Positions 44,100 to 56,120 of a stretch of 64,000 bases of DNA are shown here, piece after piece. A program made the translations under genes and the position numbers. The stretch is from Lactuca virosa (taxonomy: Eukaryota > Streptophyta > Magnoliopsida > Asterales > Asteraceae). Location: NCBI GenBank assembly GCA_928212115.1, contig CAKMRJ010002223.1, forward strand, positions 312,847,759-312,911,758, in the 5' to 3' direction. How positions within the stretch are numbered: the stretch's first letter is position 1; the number at the start of each line of letters is the position of its first letter. The notes beneath the pieces are model-generated. The model did no database searches, was not told the DNA's origin, and saw only the letters and a list, made by a program, of their open reading frames with translations.

Positions 44100-44790
44100 C
44101 AGAGTAAGAAGGTGATTCATACGATTGAAGATGTGTCGTGGGACACTCACCTACCTTTAACTGAACTTCTTGCAAACGACGGTGACCTTTCCAGTAGCAA
44201 GGTTGCGCCGTTCGAAGCCCTCTGCAGCCAAAAGTACAGACCCCATCTGCGCTGGGCTGAGGTGGGCAACACACAGCTAGACAAGAGTCAAGTCCACAAT
44301 AGCACTCTCGCAAGTCATCATCCGAGAGACGGCAGAAAGGATCGTACGAAAGGGCTACGCCGATGAGAGACAAAAACCCTTGAAATTCCAAGTTGGTGAC
44401 CGTGTCCTTTTAAAGGGCTCACCCTGGAAAGGCCTGATACGCTTCGGAAAGCGTAGAAAGCTAAATCCAAGATACGTTGGACCGTCTGAGATCCTAGCTA
44501 GGATCGGTCCCGTAGCGTACAAACTCCAGTTACCCCGAGAACTCAACAAATTTCATCCCGCCTTCCTCGTGTCGAACCAAAATGAGTGTCCGTCCGATGA
44601 GACGCCTACGATTTCCCCTCGACAGCCTCAAGTTAGACGAGAGTCTACACTTTATGAGAGAATCATCCGAGCTCACGGATCGAGGATTCAAGTGAAAGAA
44701 ATAACGTCACATCCCGATAGTGAAGGTCCGTTGGAATGTCAAACAGGAACTTGGATTCACTTGGGAGCACGAGAATCCCATGAACCTTAA
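44100..44790 (+). pseudogene. Element B integrase C-terminal remnant
   Basis: Degraded integrase tail motifs are HTIEDVSWDTHLPLTE and APFEALCSQKYRP. A frame change near 44360 follows, then FQVGDRVLLKGSPWKGLIRF and NPRYVGPSEILARIG. The catalytic core, RT and RNase H are absent. Downstream are a purine tract (44859-44871) and the 3' LTR. Confidence 0.75.
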
Positions 44791-44871
44791 GTACCTCCAT
44801 CTTTTCCAAGTCTATGAGTTATACCTCTATTCTTGAATTTTGGGACGAAATTCCCTCTAACGGGGGGATGA

Positions 44872-47251
44872 TGTGACAACCCGAAAACTTCTACCCGGTA
44901 CATCTAGTCAGTTAATCTAAGTTAAACTCATTTCTGTTAACTCCTAGCACTGATTAAGGGCTCATTTAAGCATTTAAAGCCTTGAGTACAACCAAAGTTT
45001 GAATTAGGGATGGGTTGGTTTAAGATTTAGGGTTGCAAATAGGCCAAATACTCCATAAAAAGGAGTGTGTGGCCACACACATGAGTGTATGGCCGCACAC
45101 CCGAGTGTCTGGCCGCACACCCGAGTGTATGGCCGCACACATGAGTGTATGGCCGCACACCCGAGTGTATGGCCGCACACACGAGTGTGTGGCCGCACAC
45201 CCATCCTCCAGCCGCACACCCATCCTCCAGCCGCACACTCATCCCTATTTATATAGGGTGACTCCTTCACTCATTCCTTTCATTTGGCTGCACTCTACTT
45301 TCTCTCTCTAAGAACCTCATCCAAGAACGCTCTCAAGGCCTCAAAAACGTGAGTTTTCCATCACCTAGCTTATCATACTTGAAGGACCCATTGATCTAAG
45401 CCCTTAACCGTCAAAGTTCATCATGTTCTTCATCACATGAAGGTGTACGGCCGCACACCTTCATAAGGTGGCTGTACACACCTCAAAGAACCTCCAAAGT
45501 GAGAGTTTGATTCCCTATCTTCTAGTTGGACTTGGGTTGAACCTTAAAACGCTGAAAAATCGACTCTTGGGGCACATATGAATGGTGTACGGCCGCACAC
45601 TCCTGTGTACGGCCGCACACACCCTCTGTACGGCCGCACACTCCTGTGTGCAACCGCACACACAGCCTGGCCGCACATCCATGGCCGCACACACCTTAAA
45701 GGTGGCCATACACTCACCTAATGCAATCCTTTAAGGTCCTAAGACTTAGTGCAAGTAGTCCCAAGTTCCTAGAGTGGTTCTCCATCACATTTAGTGGTGA
45801 AATACCTTCATTTGACTCCTTTATGTATCACTGCATGTTTATTAGGATCAAATCGTGTTCAAGGCTTCACTTGAACACCCAACTTTTCGTGTCGATCCTT
45901 CATTCAAATCACCCGAGGTGAGTTCATACCCCTACATCTTCTGTGTTTTTAATGTTTTCAGGGGGGAATACAAGCAAAAGCATAAGGAAACTTGTGCTCA
46001 AAATATGTTATTTTGCTTAAGATAATTATATTTTCAATATGTTTTTAACAAGGAAAACAGTTTTACCAAACGATTAAGAAATCAACTCGTAGGAATAGTT
46101 TTCAAAACTAGAATAATGAACTTGTGAATCTTGTAGTAAAACGTATTATCTTATAAAGGATTCATGCAATTCATAAAAAAGATTTTCAGTATTATTACTT
46201 GTAAATTTGTTAGGCTAAGTTTGAGGCACGTCCTTGGTAACACTCCCACAGAATCAAGAGTGTAGGACTAGCACTTGTGAACAGAGTCTGTTGTAGGGAG
46301 AGCGTGACTGTTGTGTATAGATCTATACGGGACTGACAATGCCGCACCTCACTGCTAGCTACAGTTGGACCGACAGGTCTGCGGGTGACAAAGTCATTAA
46401 GGATACAGGCCGTTGCGGGCTATATCCAGTCAGTTATGGTTATGAAACTCAAAACCTAGATAACAGATATTTACCTTTGTAATAATGAATCAAGTGAACT
46501 AACCTCAAAGTAATAACCGATTTAATTACTGGAGGGTATTACTAATAATACCTTCAGGACTTAGTTCACCATGGTTTTCTTTTATTTAGTTTTACTTATG
46601 TAATAAGGCTAATATACCTCTATGGGTGTAACCAGGGTTTTTAAAAGAAAACTGCTTTTCGAGTATGGTAGATACTTGCACACCTCAGTTTAGAATGGAT
46701 AATCAATCATCAACCTTTAGGGAAAATATAGGATTTTCCCGGGATAACCCGGCCATTCAAAACAAGATTTTTCAACATGAAATCAATGGGTATTCATACT
46801 CCTTCCACGACTCCTTGGATTGTACATATCCTGTATGAATCTGGAAGTCAAGGAAGGAATGGGTTTTCAAACACGCTTTTCATAAGAAAATATAGGATTT
46901 TCTTGAGGAACACTTTTCAAAAGGATTCAAAGAACTCTTTTTCCATCAAAACTAAATGCTTATGAACTCACCAGCTTTATGCTAATATTCTTTCAAAACT
47001 GTTTGTATTCTCAGGGAATTAGTAGACAGGTACTCCCAGGAGTTTTGCAGAAGTCGGAGCGTTAGAGTCACGTCTTTCTATTTTGCTTTTGATATGAACA
47101 AAACTATGTATTAAACAATTTAAACCTTTTTCATATATGTATTCAATGTCTGGTTGTGTTTACTATGCTTGCTATGGTATAATTGTTGTGATACTACGCA
47201 TGACGTCCTCCACCCCGAACGTTTCCGCCGTTCCGGTTTAGGGGTGTGACA
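44872..47251 (+). mobile_element. Element B 3' LTR
   Basis: This is a close copy of 38246-40638. Differences are concentrated in the GGCCGCACAC arrays and a CT-rich stretch. Donor GAG|GTGAG at 45916/45917 and the acceptor region are conserved. Confidence 0.9.
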
Positions 47252-48537
47252 CATATAAACTGCATCGGGCTAATCCCGGCATCGGGCTCACCCCGTCATA
47301 CTCTACAACTTAAACGGCCCGACATTATGGCCGCAGACCCGTTCCTACTGGAAAGAAACTCACCTCGTATGGCCGACTGCTGAAAAACTGGGTGAGGGAT
47401 CCCTATCTGCTGCTCCGATGACTCTCCAGATATAATTCCATAACAACACTTAATCAAAAACTGATAATCCCTCTTAGGGTAAAATGACCATTTTACCCTC
47501 CTGGTCAAAGACAACGCCAAGGTCGAAGTCAACTCTTAGTGAACCCAACTCGCCGAGTCCCTCTACCGACTCGTCGAGTTCAAACGGTCATAACATCGGG
47601 ACATCTCTATTCTACTCGTCGAGTCTCACCTTGGGCTCGTCGAGTTCTTTTGTTTCTGAGTCTCACTCATGTCCAACTCGTTGAGTCATCTCCTTAACTC
47701 AGTGGTTTCACTCATAATCAAAGAAGGGTTTGGGGACATCGATCCGACTCGTCGAGTCCCAAGAACAACTCGGCGAGTCCATTGCATGCTCAGACTATAC
47801 AATTGTTCCTAGATGATTCCACTGCCTCTAATTCGTAGATCTGGACTCCTTAGGCTAGAATAACACGTAAAGTTGCTAACTTTACGTGCATGCATGATGC
47901 TATGAAGCTAAGTCACCCAAAACAAGCTAGAAATGAGAGTCTAGGGCATAGAATGGGATCTTGGCTGAATAAAGGTGGTAACTTTGAGCTTCTGGAGCTC
48001 AAGAGTGCCTAGATCTAAAGTCCTTATAGTCCCAAAAGCTCTCTACCCGAAATTAGCTTGGAAAGGACCCAAAAGTGGCAACAAACAAGCTTTCATGAAG
48101 AGCTAAGTGAAAATAAGCCAAGGTATAAACTTTATACCTTCAAGAGCTCTGAAATGGAACAAAAACTCTAGATCTCCTACCTCTTCTTGAAGCACCAATA
48201 GATCTCTTCCTTCTCCTAACTTCAAATCACACAAAAATGGCAAGAAAGGCTTTAAGACACTCAATGGTTGCTAGGGCTTCGAGAATGGACTGTGGAGGTG
48301 ATGGAGGCTGGGGTGAAGACCCATAATGATGCTTAAATAGGGTGCAAACCCTAAGGATTAGTGTTTCCTCCTGATGGACCTACTCGCCGAGTCCATTTCT
48401 GACTCGTCAAGTAGTCCACTTAAACCCTGCGGTCCAGCTCGCATCTACTCGACGAGTTAGGGCTACCAACTCGTCGAGTAGCTCTTATAAAATGAACATT
48501 TAGAGAATTACTTTCGTACTAGGAATGGGGCGTTACA

Positions 48538-51500
48538 ATTCCCCCCACTTGTCTTAGACTTCGTCCTCGAAGTCTGCTGAATCGGGAAACAAATCCGGGT
48601 AGTGCTCCCTCATCTCCTCCTCGGGCTCCCATGTCCACTCTGAACCCTTCCGGTGCTGCCACTGCACCTTCACTAACTCTACACTCTTGTTCCTCAGCTC
48701 TTTCACCTTGCTATCTAAAATCGCCACTGGTCTCTCGATATAGTTCAGGCTATCGTCAACCTGAATGTCCTGCAGGGGTACCACTGCTGAACAATCCACT
48801 AAGCACTTCCGCAACTAAGAAACATGGAACGTGCTGTGGATCTGGATGAGCTCTGCTGGAAGATCTAACCGATAAGCAACTCGACCCACCCGGGCCAAAA
48901 CCCTAAACAGACCAATGAACCTGGGGCCTAGCTTGCCCCGCTTCCGAAATCTGATAACACCCTTCCAGGGTGACACTTTCAGGAGGAACATATCGCCCAC
49001 CTGAAACTCCAAGTCCGAACGCCGCTTGTCGGCGTAACTCTTTTGCCGACTCTAAGCAGTCTGGAGCCTGCTCTGGACTTGCTGAATTCGCTCCGTGGTC
49101 TTGAGTACTACCTCCGTACTCCCCATGACTCTCTGACTGACCTCACCCCAACAGATTGGGGTCCTGCACTTCCTCCCATAGAGCATCTCGAAGGGAGGTC
49201 GGTCTATACTGGAGTGATAGCTGTTGTTATACGAAAATTCCGCTAACGGAAGATACGTATCCCAACTGCCACCGAAGTCTAGCACACATGATCGAAGCAT
49301 GTCCTCGAGAGTCTGAATCGTCCTCTCGCTCTGTCCATCTGTCTGAGGGTGGAAAACGGTGCTGAAATGGAGACGAGTACCCATCTCGTCGTGAAACCGC
49401 TTCCAAAATCTGGAAGTAAACCGGACATCTCGGTCTGACACCACTGAGACAGACACTCCATGACGTGCCACTACCTCTCGCACATAAATCTCGTCCAACT
49501 TCTCGGCCGAGATGCTCTCCTGGATCGGTATAAAATGGACGCGCTTGGTCAAACGATCCACGATGACCCATATCGAATCAACCCCACGTGCGATCCTGGG
49601 AAGCTTAGTAATGAAGTCCATAGTGATATCCTCCCATTTCCACACATGAATGTCTAAAGGCTGCATCTTGCCGTGGGGCCTCTCGTGCTCTGCCTTGACC
49701 TTCCTGCAGGTCAGACATCTCTCCACATACCAAACTAGATCCCGCTTCATGCAGGGCCACCAGTAATCGGGTCGAAGATCTCTGTACATCTTCGTCGCCC
49801 CTAGATGGATGGAGAACCGAGACTTGTAAACCTCATCCATCAACACCTGTCGTACTCCGCCCCAGTACGGTACCCAGACCCTCCCATGCAGGGTCAATAA
49901 TCCTCGGCTATCGTAAACAAACGAAGCTACTCGGCCCACTATCATTTCGCACTTCTGACGCTCCTCCTTCAAGCCCTCAACCTGCGCCTCCCTAATCTGC
50001 TCCAGCAGGGGAGTGATCACTATCATTCTCAGACATATATCTCGGATCGGCGCCGACACCGCCTTGCGGCTCAGGGAGTCGGCCACTACGTTGGCCTTGC
50101 CCGGGTGATAAAGGATCTCACAGTCGTAATCCTTTACCACGTCTAACCACCGACGCTGCCTCATGTTCAGATTCGGCTGGTCCATGAGGTACCTCAAACT
50201 CTTGTGGTCCGTGTAGATAGTACACCGGACCCCGTAGAGGTAATGCCGCCAAATCTTGAGGGCGAACACCACCGCCCCTAACTCTAAATCATGTGTCGGG
50301 TAGTTAGCCTCGTGAGGCTTCAACTATCTCGAGGCATAAGCTATCACATGCCCCCGCTGCATCAACACTGCTCCCATACCTGTGATCGAAGCATCACAGT
50401 AGACTACAAAGTCATCTACTCCCTCTGGCAGGGTAAGAATCGGCGCCTCACACAGTCACTGCTTGAGCATCTCAAAGGCTATCTGCTGCTCAGGACCCCA
50501 GCGAAACACCACCGACTTCTTGGTGAGTCGGGTAAGCGGAACTGCTATCTTGGAGAAATCCTGGATGAATCTCCTGTAGTACCCTGCCAAACCCAGGAAG
50601 CTCCGAATCTCGGATGGAGACCTCGGGACCTCCCACTGCATCACAGCCTCAATCTTGGCCGCAACTACTAATATACCCTTCTGGTTGACAAGGTGCCCCA
50701 GAAACTGCACCTCGCACAAACAGAACTCGCACTTGGAGAACTTTGCGAAAAGTCTCTCCCTCCTCAAGGTCTCAAGCACCTCCCTCAGGTGTTCCTCGTG
50801 CTGCTCCTCAGTCTTGGAGTAAACCAAGATATCATCAATGAATACTATTACAGACCGATCCAGCATCGGTCTGCACACGCGGTTCATGAGATCCATGAAC
50901 GCGGCTGGAGCATTGGTGAGCCCAAACGGCATCACCACAAACTCTTAATGACCATAACGGGTCCTAAAAGCAGTCTTCTGCACATCATCATCTCTGACCC
51001 GCATCTGGTGATATCCGGACCGTAGATCAGTCTTGGAAAACCAAGATGCTCCCTGAAGCTGGTCGAACAAGTCATCTATCATCGGGAGTGGGTAACGGTT
51101 CTTCACCGTTACCTTATTCAGCTCCCGGTAATCAATGCACATACGGTGCGACCCGTCCTTCTTCTTCACAAACAGGATCGGGGCTCCCCATGGTGAACTG
51201 CTCGACCTGATAAAACCCTTGTCTAGCAGCTCCTGCAGCTGCGTATACAACTCCTGCATCTCGGGAGGAGCCAACCGATATGGTCCCTTGGCTATTGGAG
51301 CCGCACCGGGGACCAGGTCAATCCAGAATTCAACCTGTCTCTCCGGAGGTATCCCGGGCAAATCCTCCGGGAATACGTCCGGATACTCTCGTACCACTGG
51401 TACATCATCGAATGTCGTCTTACCCTTATCTCAGGTATCCATAACATAGGCGACATATCCTGTACATCCCTCCTGAATGTGACGTCTCGCTCTCGCTGCA

Positions 51501-51888
51501 GAACAGAAAACTGGTCCGCGCTGTGGCCTCTCGCCCTAAATCACTAACTCTCCCCTACTGAGAGTGCGAAGTCTAACCGACTACTGCTCACAATCTATCA
51601 CTGCCCCATTAGGGCTCAACCAGTCCATACCTACTATAACCTTGTTCCCTCGCAGGGGAATAGGAACGAAATCCACTAAAAACTGCTCTTCAAATAGTCG
51701 CAAAGTATATCCTCTATGAACTCTCATGACCCTGACGGTCCTATCATCTGCTATCTCAACCTCAAGTGGGCAATCCAGCTCTCCCGGAGCTCTGCTAAAT
51801 CGATTGCTAAGAGCGAGTGACACAAATGATCGGGTAGCCCCCGAATCAAACAATACCATAGCTGAAATGCCGTTCACTAAGAACGACC
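48538..51888 (-). pseudogene. A2 protease-RT-RNase H-integrase-chromodomain pseudogene
   Basis: The domain order matches A1. Protease is complete here (LFDSGATRSFVS ... VIVGMDWLSPNGA; frame 51888-51581). Disruptions are TGA in the linker near 51432 (shared with A1), TAT-to-TAA in RYGH*EFVV at 50945, CGA-to-TGA near 50456, CAG-to-TAG at 50324, TAG 49052-49054 (shared with A1), and a break near 48815. Integrase catalytic motifs (DITMDFIT, VVSDRDVRF, SERTIQTLED) and the RT FIDD are intact. The chromodomain-like end matches A1. The coding end is at 48554; 48538-48553 holds the purine tract. Confidence 0.85.
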
Positions 51889-51955
51889 CTATACACAAAC
51901 ACATAAATATGAGGAACAAACAATATCAAAAATAGAGATGAGAGGAAATACATAC
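51889..51955 (-). other. Predicted 67-bp gag-pro intron, A2
   Basis: The donor is ACGG|GTATGTATTT and the acceptor GTGTATAG|GGTCG. Splicing gives an in-frame VVTG-SFLVNG junction. Confidence 0.6.
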
Positions 51956-53165
51956 CCGTCACCACTTCAGGAGCTGCTCGTGCCTCCTCTGCAGTAAGCT
52001 GAAAAGCTCTGCTCCGCGCCGTAGGCTCTTCAGCCCGGCCCTGACGGCCATCTGTAATCCTCAAGGTGGCAGGAGAAGGTGCTGCCACCTTTCATGCTGC
52101 TGCTAAATTCGGGAACTGGGACCGCTTGTGTCCCCTCTGATTGCACTGAAAGCAAATCAGGTCTGATGCTGGTGTGGTGGTGGTCGTAGCTGTACAATCT
52201 CGGCTCAAGTGACCCGCTCAGCCGCACTTGTAGCAACCCGAACTCCCTGCCTTGCACGCCCCCTCGTGCATCTTGCCGCATTTGCCACAACGACAGTGGC
52301 TCTGCTGGCTCCGAAATCTGTGATCTGATACCTTAGGCTTCTTGCCCGAACCTCCTGACTGAATCCCCTCTGGCTTCCTCTTCCTCTCTATCTCTAAATC
52401 CAACTCTCTCTCTCGAGCCCTCGCTATCATATCCTCCAGCGTCTTACAGTTGAATCGGCTCACAAACTGGCGGATATCACTCCGCAACATCTCATGATAT
52501 CGTGCCTTTTTCATCTCCTCGTCTGCCACATATTGCAGAACGAGGAGGGCCCTCTCCCTAAACTTGGCGGTAATCTCCGCCACAGTCTCTGTCGTCTGCT
52601 GAAGGTCCTGAAACTCCCTAGCAAGCTGCTGCACCTCAATAACAGGTGCGAACTCGGCTCTGAACCTGGTTGTGAAATCAATCCAGGTCATAGCATCCAA
52701 CACAGCGTCATATCCAATGGCTCTCCCGACCTCCTCCCACCAATCTCGTGCCCTGTCCTTCAGAAGAAAGGATGCTAATTTGACCTTGTCCCCCTCGGGA
52801 CATTTGCTGGTACAGAACACGTTGGCGACATCTGCCAACCATTTGGTACTCTTAATGGGGTCCCGAGCCCCATGGTAGTCAGGAGCCCCACAAGCTATGA
52901 ACTCCCTGAAAGTCAAAGTGCGCGATCCCATCATCATGGCTGCCATCTCAGTACGAAATGCGCTCAGCTTCTCATCCAGAAGCTCTAGGATACCCTCCTT
53001 GACGGATCCAAAGATCACGGGATTCTGGTCTAGTATGCTGCGTGTGACCTCCGAGGAGATGAACTCCCTGGTCTGCTCATCTAACTTCCCGGCTCCAGAG
53101 CCTAAGCCCGATCCCTCTCCTGCACCTGAGCTACCCACTGCTGGTCTAGAGCGCAAAACCACCAT
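51956..53165 (-). pseudogene. A2 gag pseudogene
   Basis: It starts MVVLRSRPAVGSSG at 53165. Capsid and knuckle order are as in A1. The knuckle keeps both leading cysteines but has the same TGA (52218-52220; CYKCG*AGHLSRDC). A second disruption lies near 52090, where the frame after the knuckle region changes at a TGA (KGGS/MAAPSP boundary). Otherwise it is close to A1. Confidence 0.85.
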
Positions 53166-54054
53166 TCTGAAACACATTATAACAAATATCAGAATACTAA
53201 TATAACTGGAGGGATCACATACACTACTAGTTCCCTGGTCTTATCTCAGCCTTCCTTGATTCGAGTACGGATCCTCTGCGTTTAGTAGTACGGGTCCATA
53301 CTACCTTACTTTCCTCAAGAACTACCTCGACTCCACCAAGTCCCTTCTACTACTACTACTACTGCTGATCTCATACTAAACTCTTCCTAGGCTTGCCCTA
53401 GGGTAATCACCAATCCACTCTCCGCCATCAGTTGCATAAGAAGTCCCTGCTTTCTTTCACTAACTAGCTCGCGAATACTATTACATATTACTCAGACTAG
53501 ATAATTCTTCGAATGAGAGATCCTACTCTACAACGGTTGGAATCAGACAAGAGCTGCGATATAGAGCTAGACTTAACTTTATGAAATTATTTAGTCCTTG
53601 CAATATGCAACGTAACATATTCGTTTACTACTTAGTGAAAGATAACTAAGACTCCTAAAAGTACAAAGCATGCAGAATTCGAGCAGCGAGTACACATAAT
53701 CAAGCATCTACTACTCTGGCTATCATACTGACTAATCTGTACTAGCATGCAGTTCTCATAAAGCTGAACACATATAACAGGCACATAAGGCATCCTTCCT
53801 AGATCCTTAGTCCTATTCTAGCATGCTATTCTAATAAAGCTGATAATCATAACATAGCATAAACTTGTATGGGTAATTTGGGAGTACTTACTTGAGCTCG
53901 GCTGATTGCATGCACCACACCCTTTTCTATTTTCCAAGTTCTTTTCTATTTCCAAAATCCTTTTATAAAAATGATTTTCTTTTGAAAGTTTCATACCACT
54001 TCCTTAGTTTGAGTTCAGACACACCCGAAACTGTGCCCGAATCCCTCAAACCAA
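53166..54054 (-). mobile_element. A2 leader with predicted 830-bp intron
   Basis: It is nearly identical to 36571-37459. Donor-like GTATG starts at 53996 and the GTTTCAG acceptor ends at 53167. Confidence 0.5.
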
Positions 54055-54067
54055 GGCTTTGATACCA
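54055..54067 (-). other. A2 primer-binding site
   Basis: TGGTATCAAAGCC has one change from the iMet site TGGTATCAGAGCC seen in A1. Confidence 0.9.
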
Positions 54068-54070
54068 ACT

Positions 54071-56120
54071 TGAAACATCCCAAAAATACTAGCCAAAAAT
54101 TTCGTTTTCAAAATCATTTAATAAACATAAATATCATCGCCATAGTATAAAATCATATAGCATGTATCTCAAAATCTCATAAAATCTGTCATCATATCAC
54201 AATCTCATATAACATATCAGAGTAAACTCCCAGGCTAAGAAAACTACGGTGTGTGCCGTGCCATCATCCCGAACCCTTTCCCTTGCTAGCTGAAGTACCT
54301 GAAACCAAAACTAAAACTATAAGCACGAAGCTTAGTGAGCTCCCCCAAACTAATACATACCATACAAATCACGTATAGCAAATAACATAACTCTGAGACT
54401 ACTCCCAACTACATCGGAACGAATCCCGACATCGGCTTACCCGACATCGAACTCATGTCCGGCATCGGGCTCACCCTGGCATCCGACCACATCGAGCATC
54501 GGGCTCACCCCGACATCGGGCTTGCCCCGGCATCGGGCTTACCCCGACACATATACAGCATAACATATATCATAAACATATAATCTGCATCGGGATTGCC
54601 CCGGCATCGGGCCGAAGCCCGGAACACATAATCGTAACATATAAACTAGCATACATCGGGCTTGCCCCGGAACATATAAATCATGGCATAATTAACATAC
54701 ATCGGGCTTTCCCCGGCATCGGGCTTACCCCGGAACGCATAACACATAACATATAAACATGCATGAATCACGAAGACATCAGACATACATAACTACTTCT
54801 CGGGATCGCCCCGGCATCGGACCGAAGTCCGGAAACATATAAACTGCATCGGGCTAATCCCGGCATCGGGCTCAACCCGTCATACTCTACAACTTAAACG
54901 ACCCGGCATTGTGGCCGCAGACCCATTCCTACTGGAAGGAACTCACCTCGTATGGCCGACTGCTGAAAAACTTAGTGAGGGATCCGTATCTGCTGCTCCG
55001 ACGACTCTCCGACTATAATTCCATAACAACACTTAATCAAAAACTGATAATCCCTTTTAGGGTAAAATGACCATTTTACCCTCCTGGTCAAAGTCAATGC
55101 CAAGGTCGAAGTCAACTCTCAGTGAACCCAACTCGCCGAGTCCCTCTACCGACTCGTCGAGTTCAAACGGTCATAACATCGGGACATCTCGATTCTACTT
55201 GTCGTGTCTCACCTTGGGCTCGTCGAGTTCTTTTGTTTCTGAGTCTCACTCATGTCCAACTCGCTGAGTCATCTCCTTAACTCAGTGGTTTCACTCATAA
55301 TCAAAGAAGGGTTTGGGGACACCGATCCGACTCGTCGAGTCCCAAGAACAACTCGGCGAGTCCATTGCATGCTCAGACTATACAGTTCTTCCTAGATGAT
55401 TTCACTGCCTCTAATTCATAGATCTGGACTCCTTAGGCTAGAATAACACGTAAAGTTGCTAACTTTACGTGCATGCATGATGCTATGAAGCTAAATCACC
55501 GAAAACAAGCTAGAAATGAGAGTCTAGGGCATAGAATGGGATCTTGGCTGAATAAAGGTGGTAACTTTGAGCTTCTGGAGCTCAAGAGTGCATAGATCTA
55601 AAGTCCTTATAGTCCCAAAAGCTCTCTACCCGAAATTAGCTTGGAAAGGACCCAAAAGTGGCAAAAAACAAGCTTTCATGAAGAGCTAAGTGAAAATAAG
55701 CCAAGGTATAAACTTTATACCTTCAAGAGCTCTAAAATGCAACAAAAACTTTGGATCTCCTACCTCTTCTTGAAGCACCAATAGATCTCTTCCTTCTCCT
55801 AACTTCAAATCACACAAAAATGGCAAGAAAGGCTTTAAGACACTCAATGGTTGCTAGGGTTTTGAGAATGGACTGTGGAGGTGGTGGAGGCTGGGGTGAA
55901 GACCCATAATGATGCTTAAATAGGGTGCAAACCCTAAGGATTAGTGTTTCCTCCTGATGGACCTACTCGCCGAGTCCATTTCCGACTCGTCGAATAGTCC
56001 ACTTAAACCCTGCGGTCCAGCTCGCATCTACTCGACGAGTTAGGGCTACCAACTCGTCGAGTAGCTCTTATAAAATGAACATTTAGAGAATTACTTTCGT
56101 ACCAGGAATGGGGCGTTACA
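54071..56120 (-). mobile_element. A2 5' LTR (right LTR of A array)
   Basis: The + strand reads TGAAACATCCC...GGGGCGTTACA, 2,050 bp. A TATTTAAGC box lies at 55914-55923, a stem-loop at 55447-55471, and a predicted intron at 54946-54299. The palindromic pair upstream of the TATA box is at 56029-56064. It is followed directly by the interrupted gag of element D. Confidence 0.85.

Larger units (their letters stand above)
38246..47251 (+). mobile_element. Non-autonomous Ty3 element B, nested in A middle LTR
   Basis: The element is 9,006 bp with LTRs of 2,393 and 2,380 bp, a primer site and a purine tract. Its internal region is only about 4.2 kb and lacks RT and RNase H. Flanks are CAAAT (38241-38245) and CATAT (47252-47256). 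The intact A copy reads ACATATAAAC here, so CATAT was duplicated and one copy has since mutated. Order inside is an extra ORF, a scrap of pol linker, a gag without capsid, and an integrase tail. Confidence 0.85.
37476..48537 (-). mobile_element. Middle LTR of A array, split by element B
   Basis: The two parts (37476-38245 and 47252-48537) join to about 2,050 bp after removing B and one target duplication. It serves both as 5' LTR for A1 and 3' LTR for A2. At the two visible indels that distinguish the left LTR, it matches the right LTR. B lies inside the predicted LTR intron. Confidence 0.85.
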
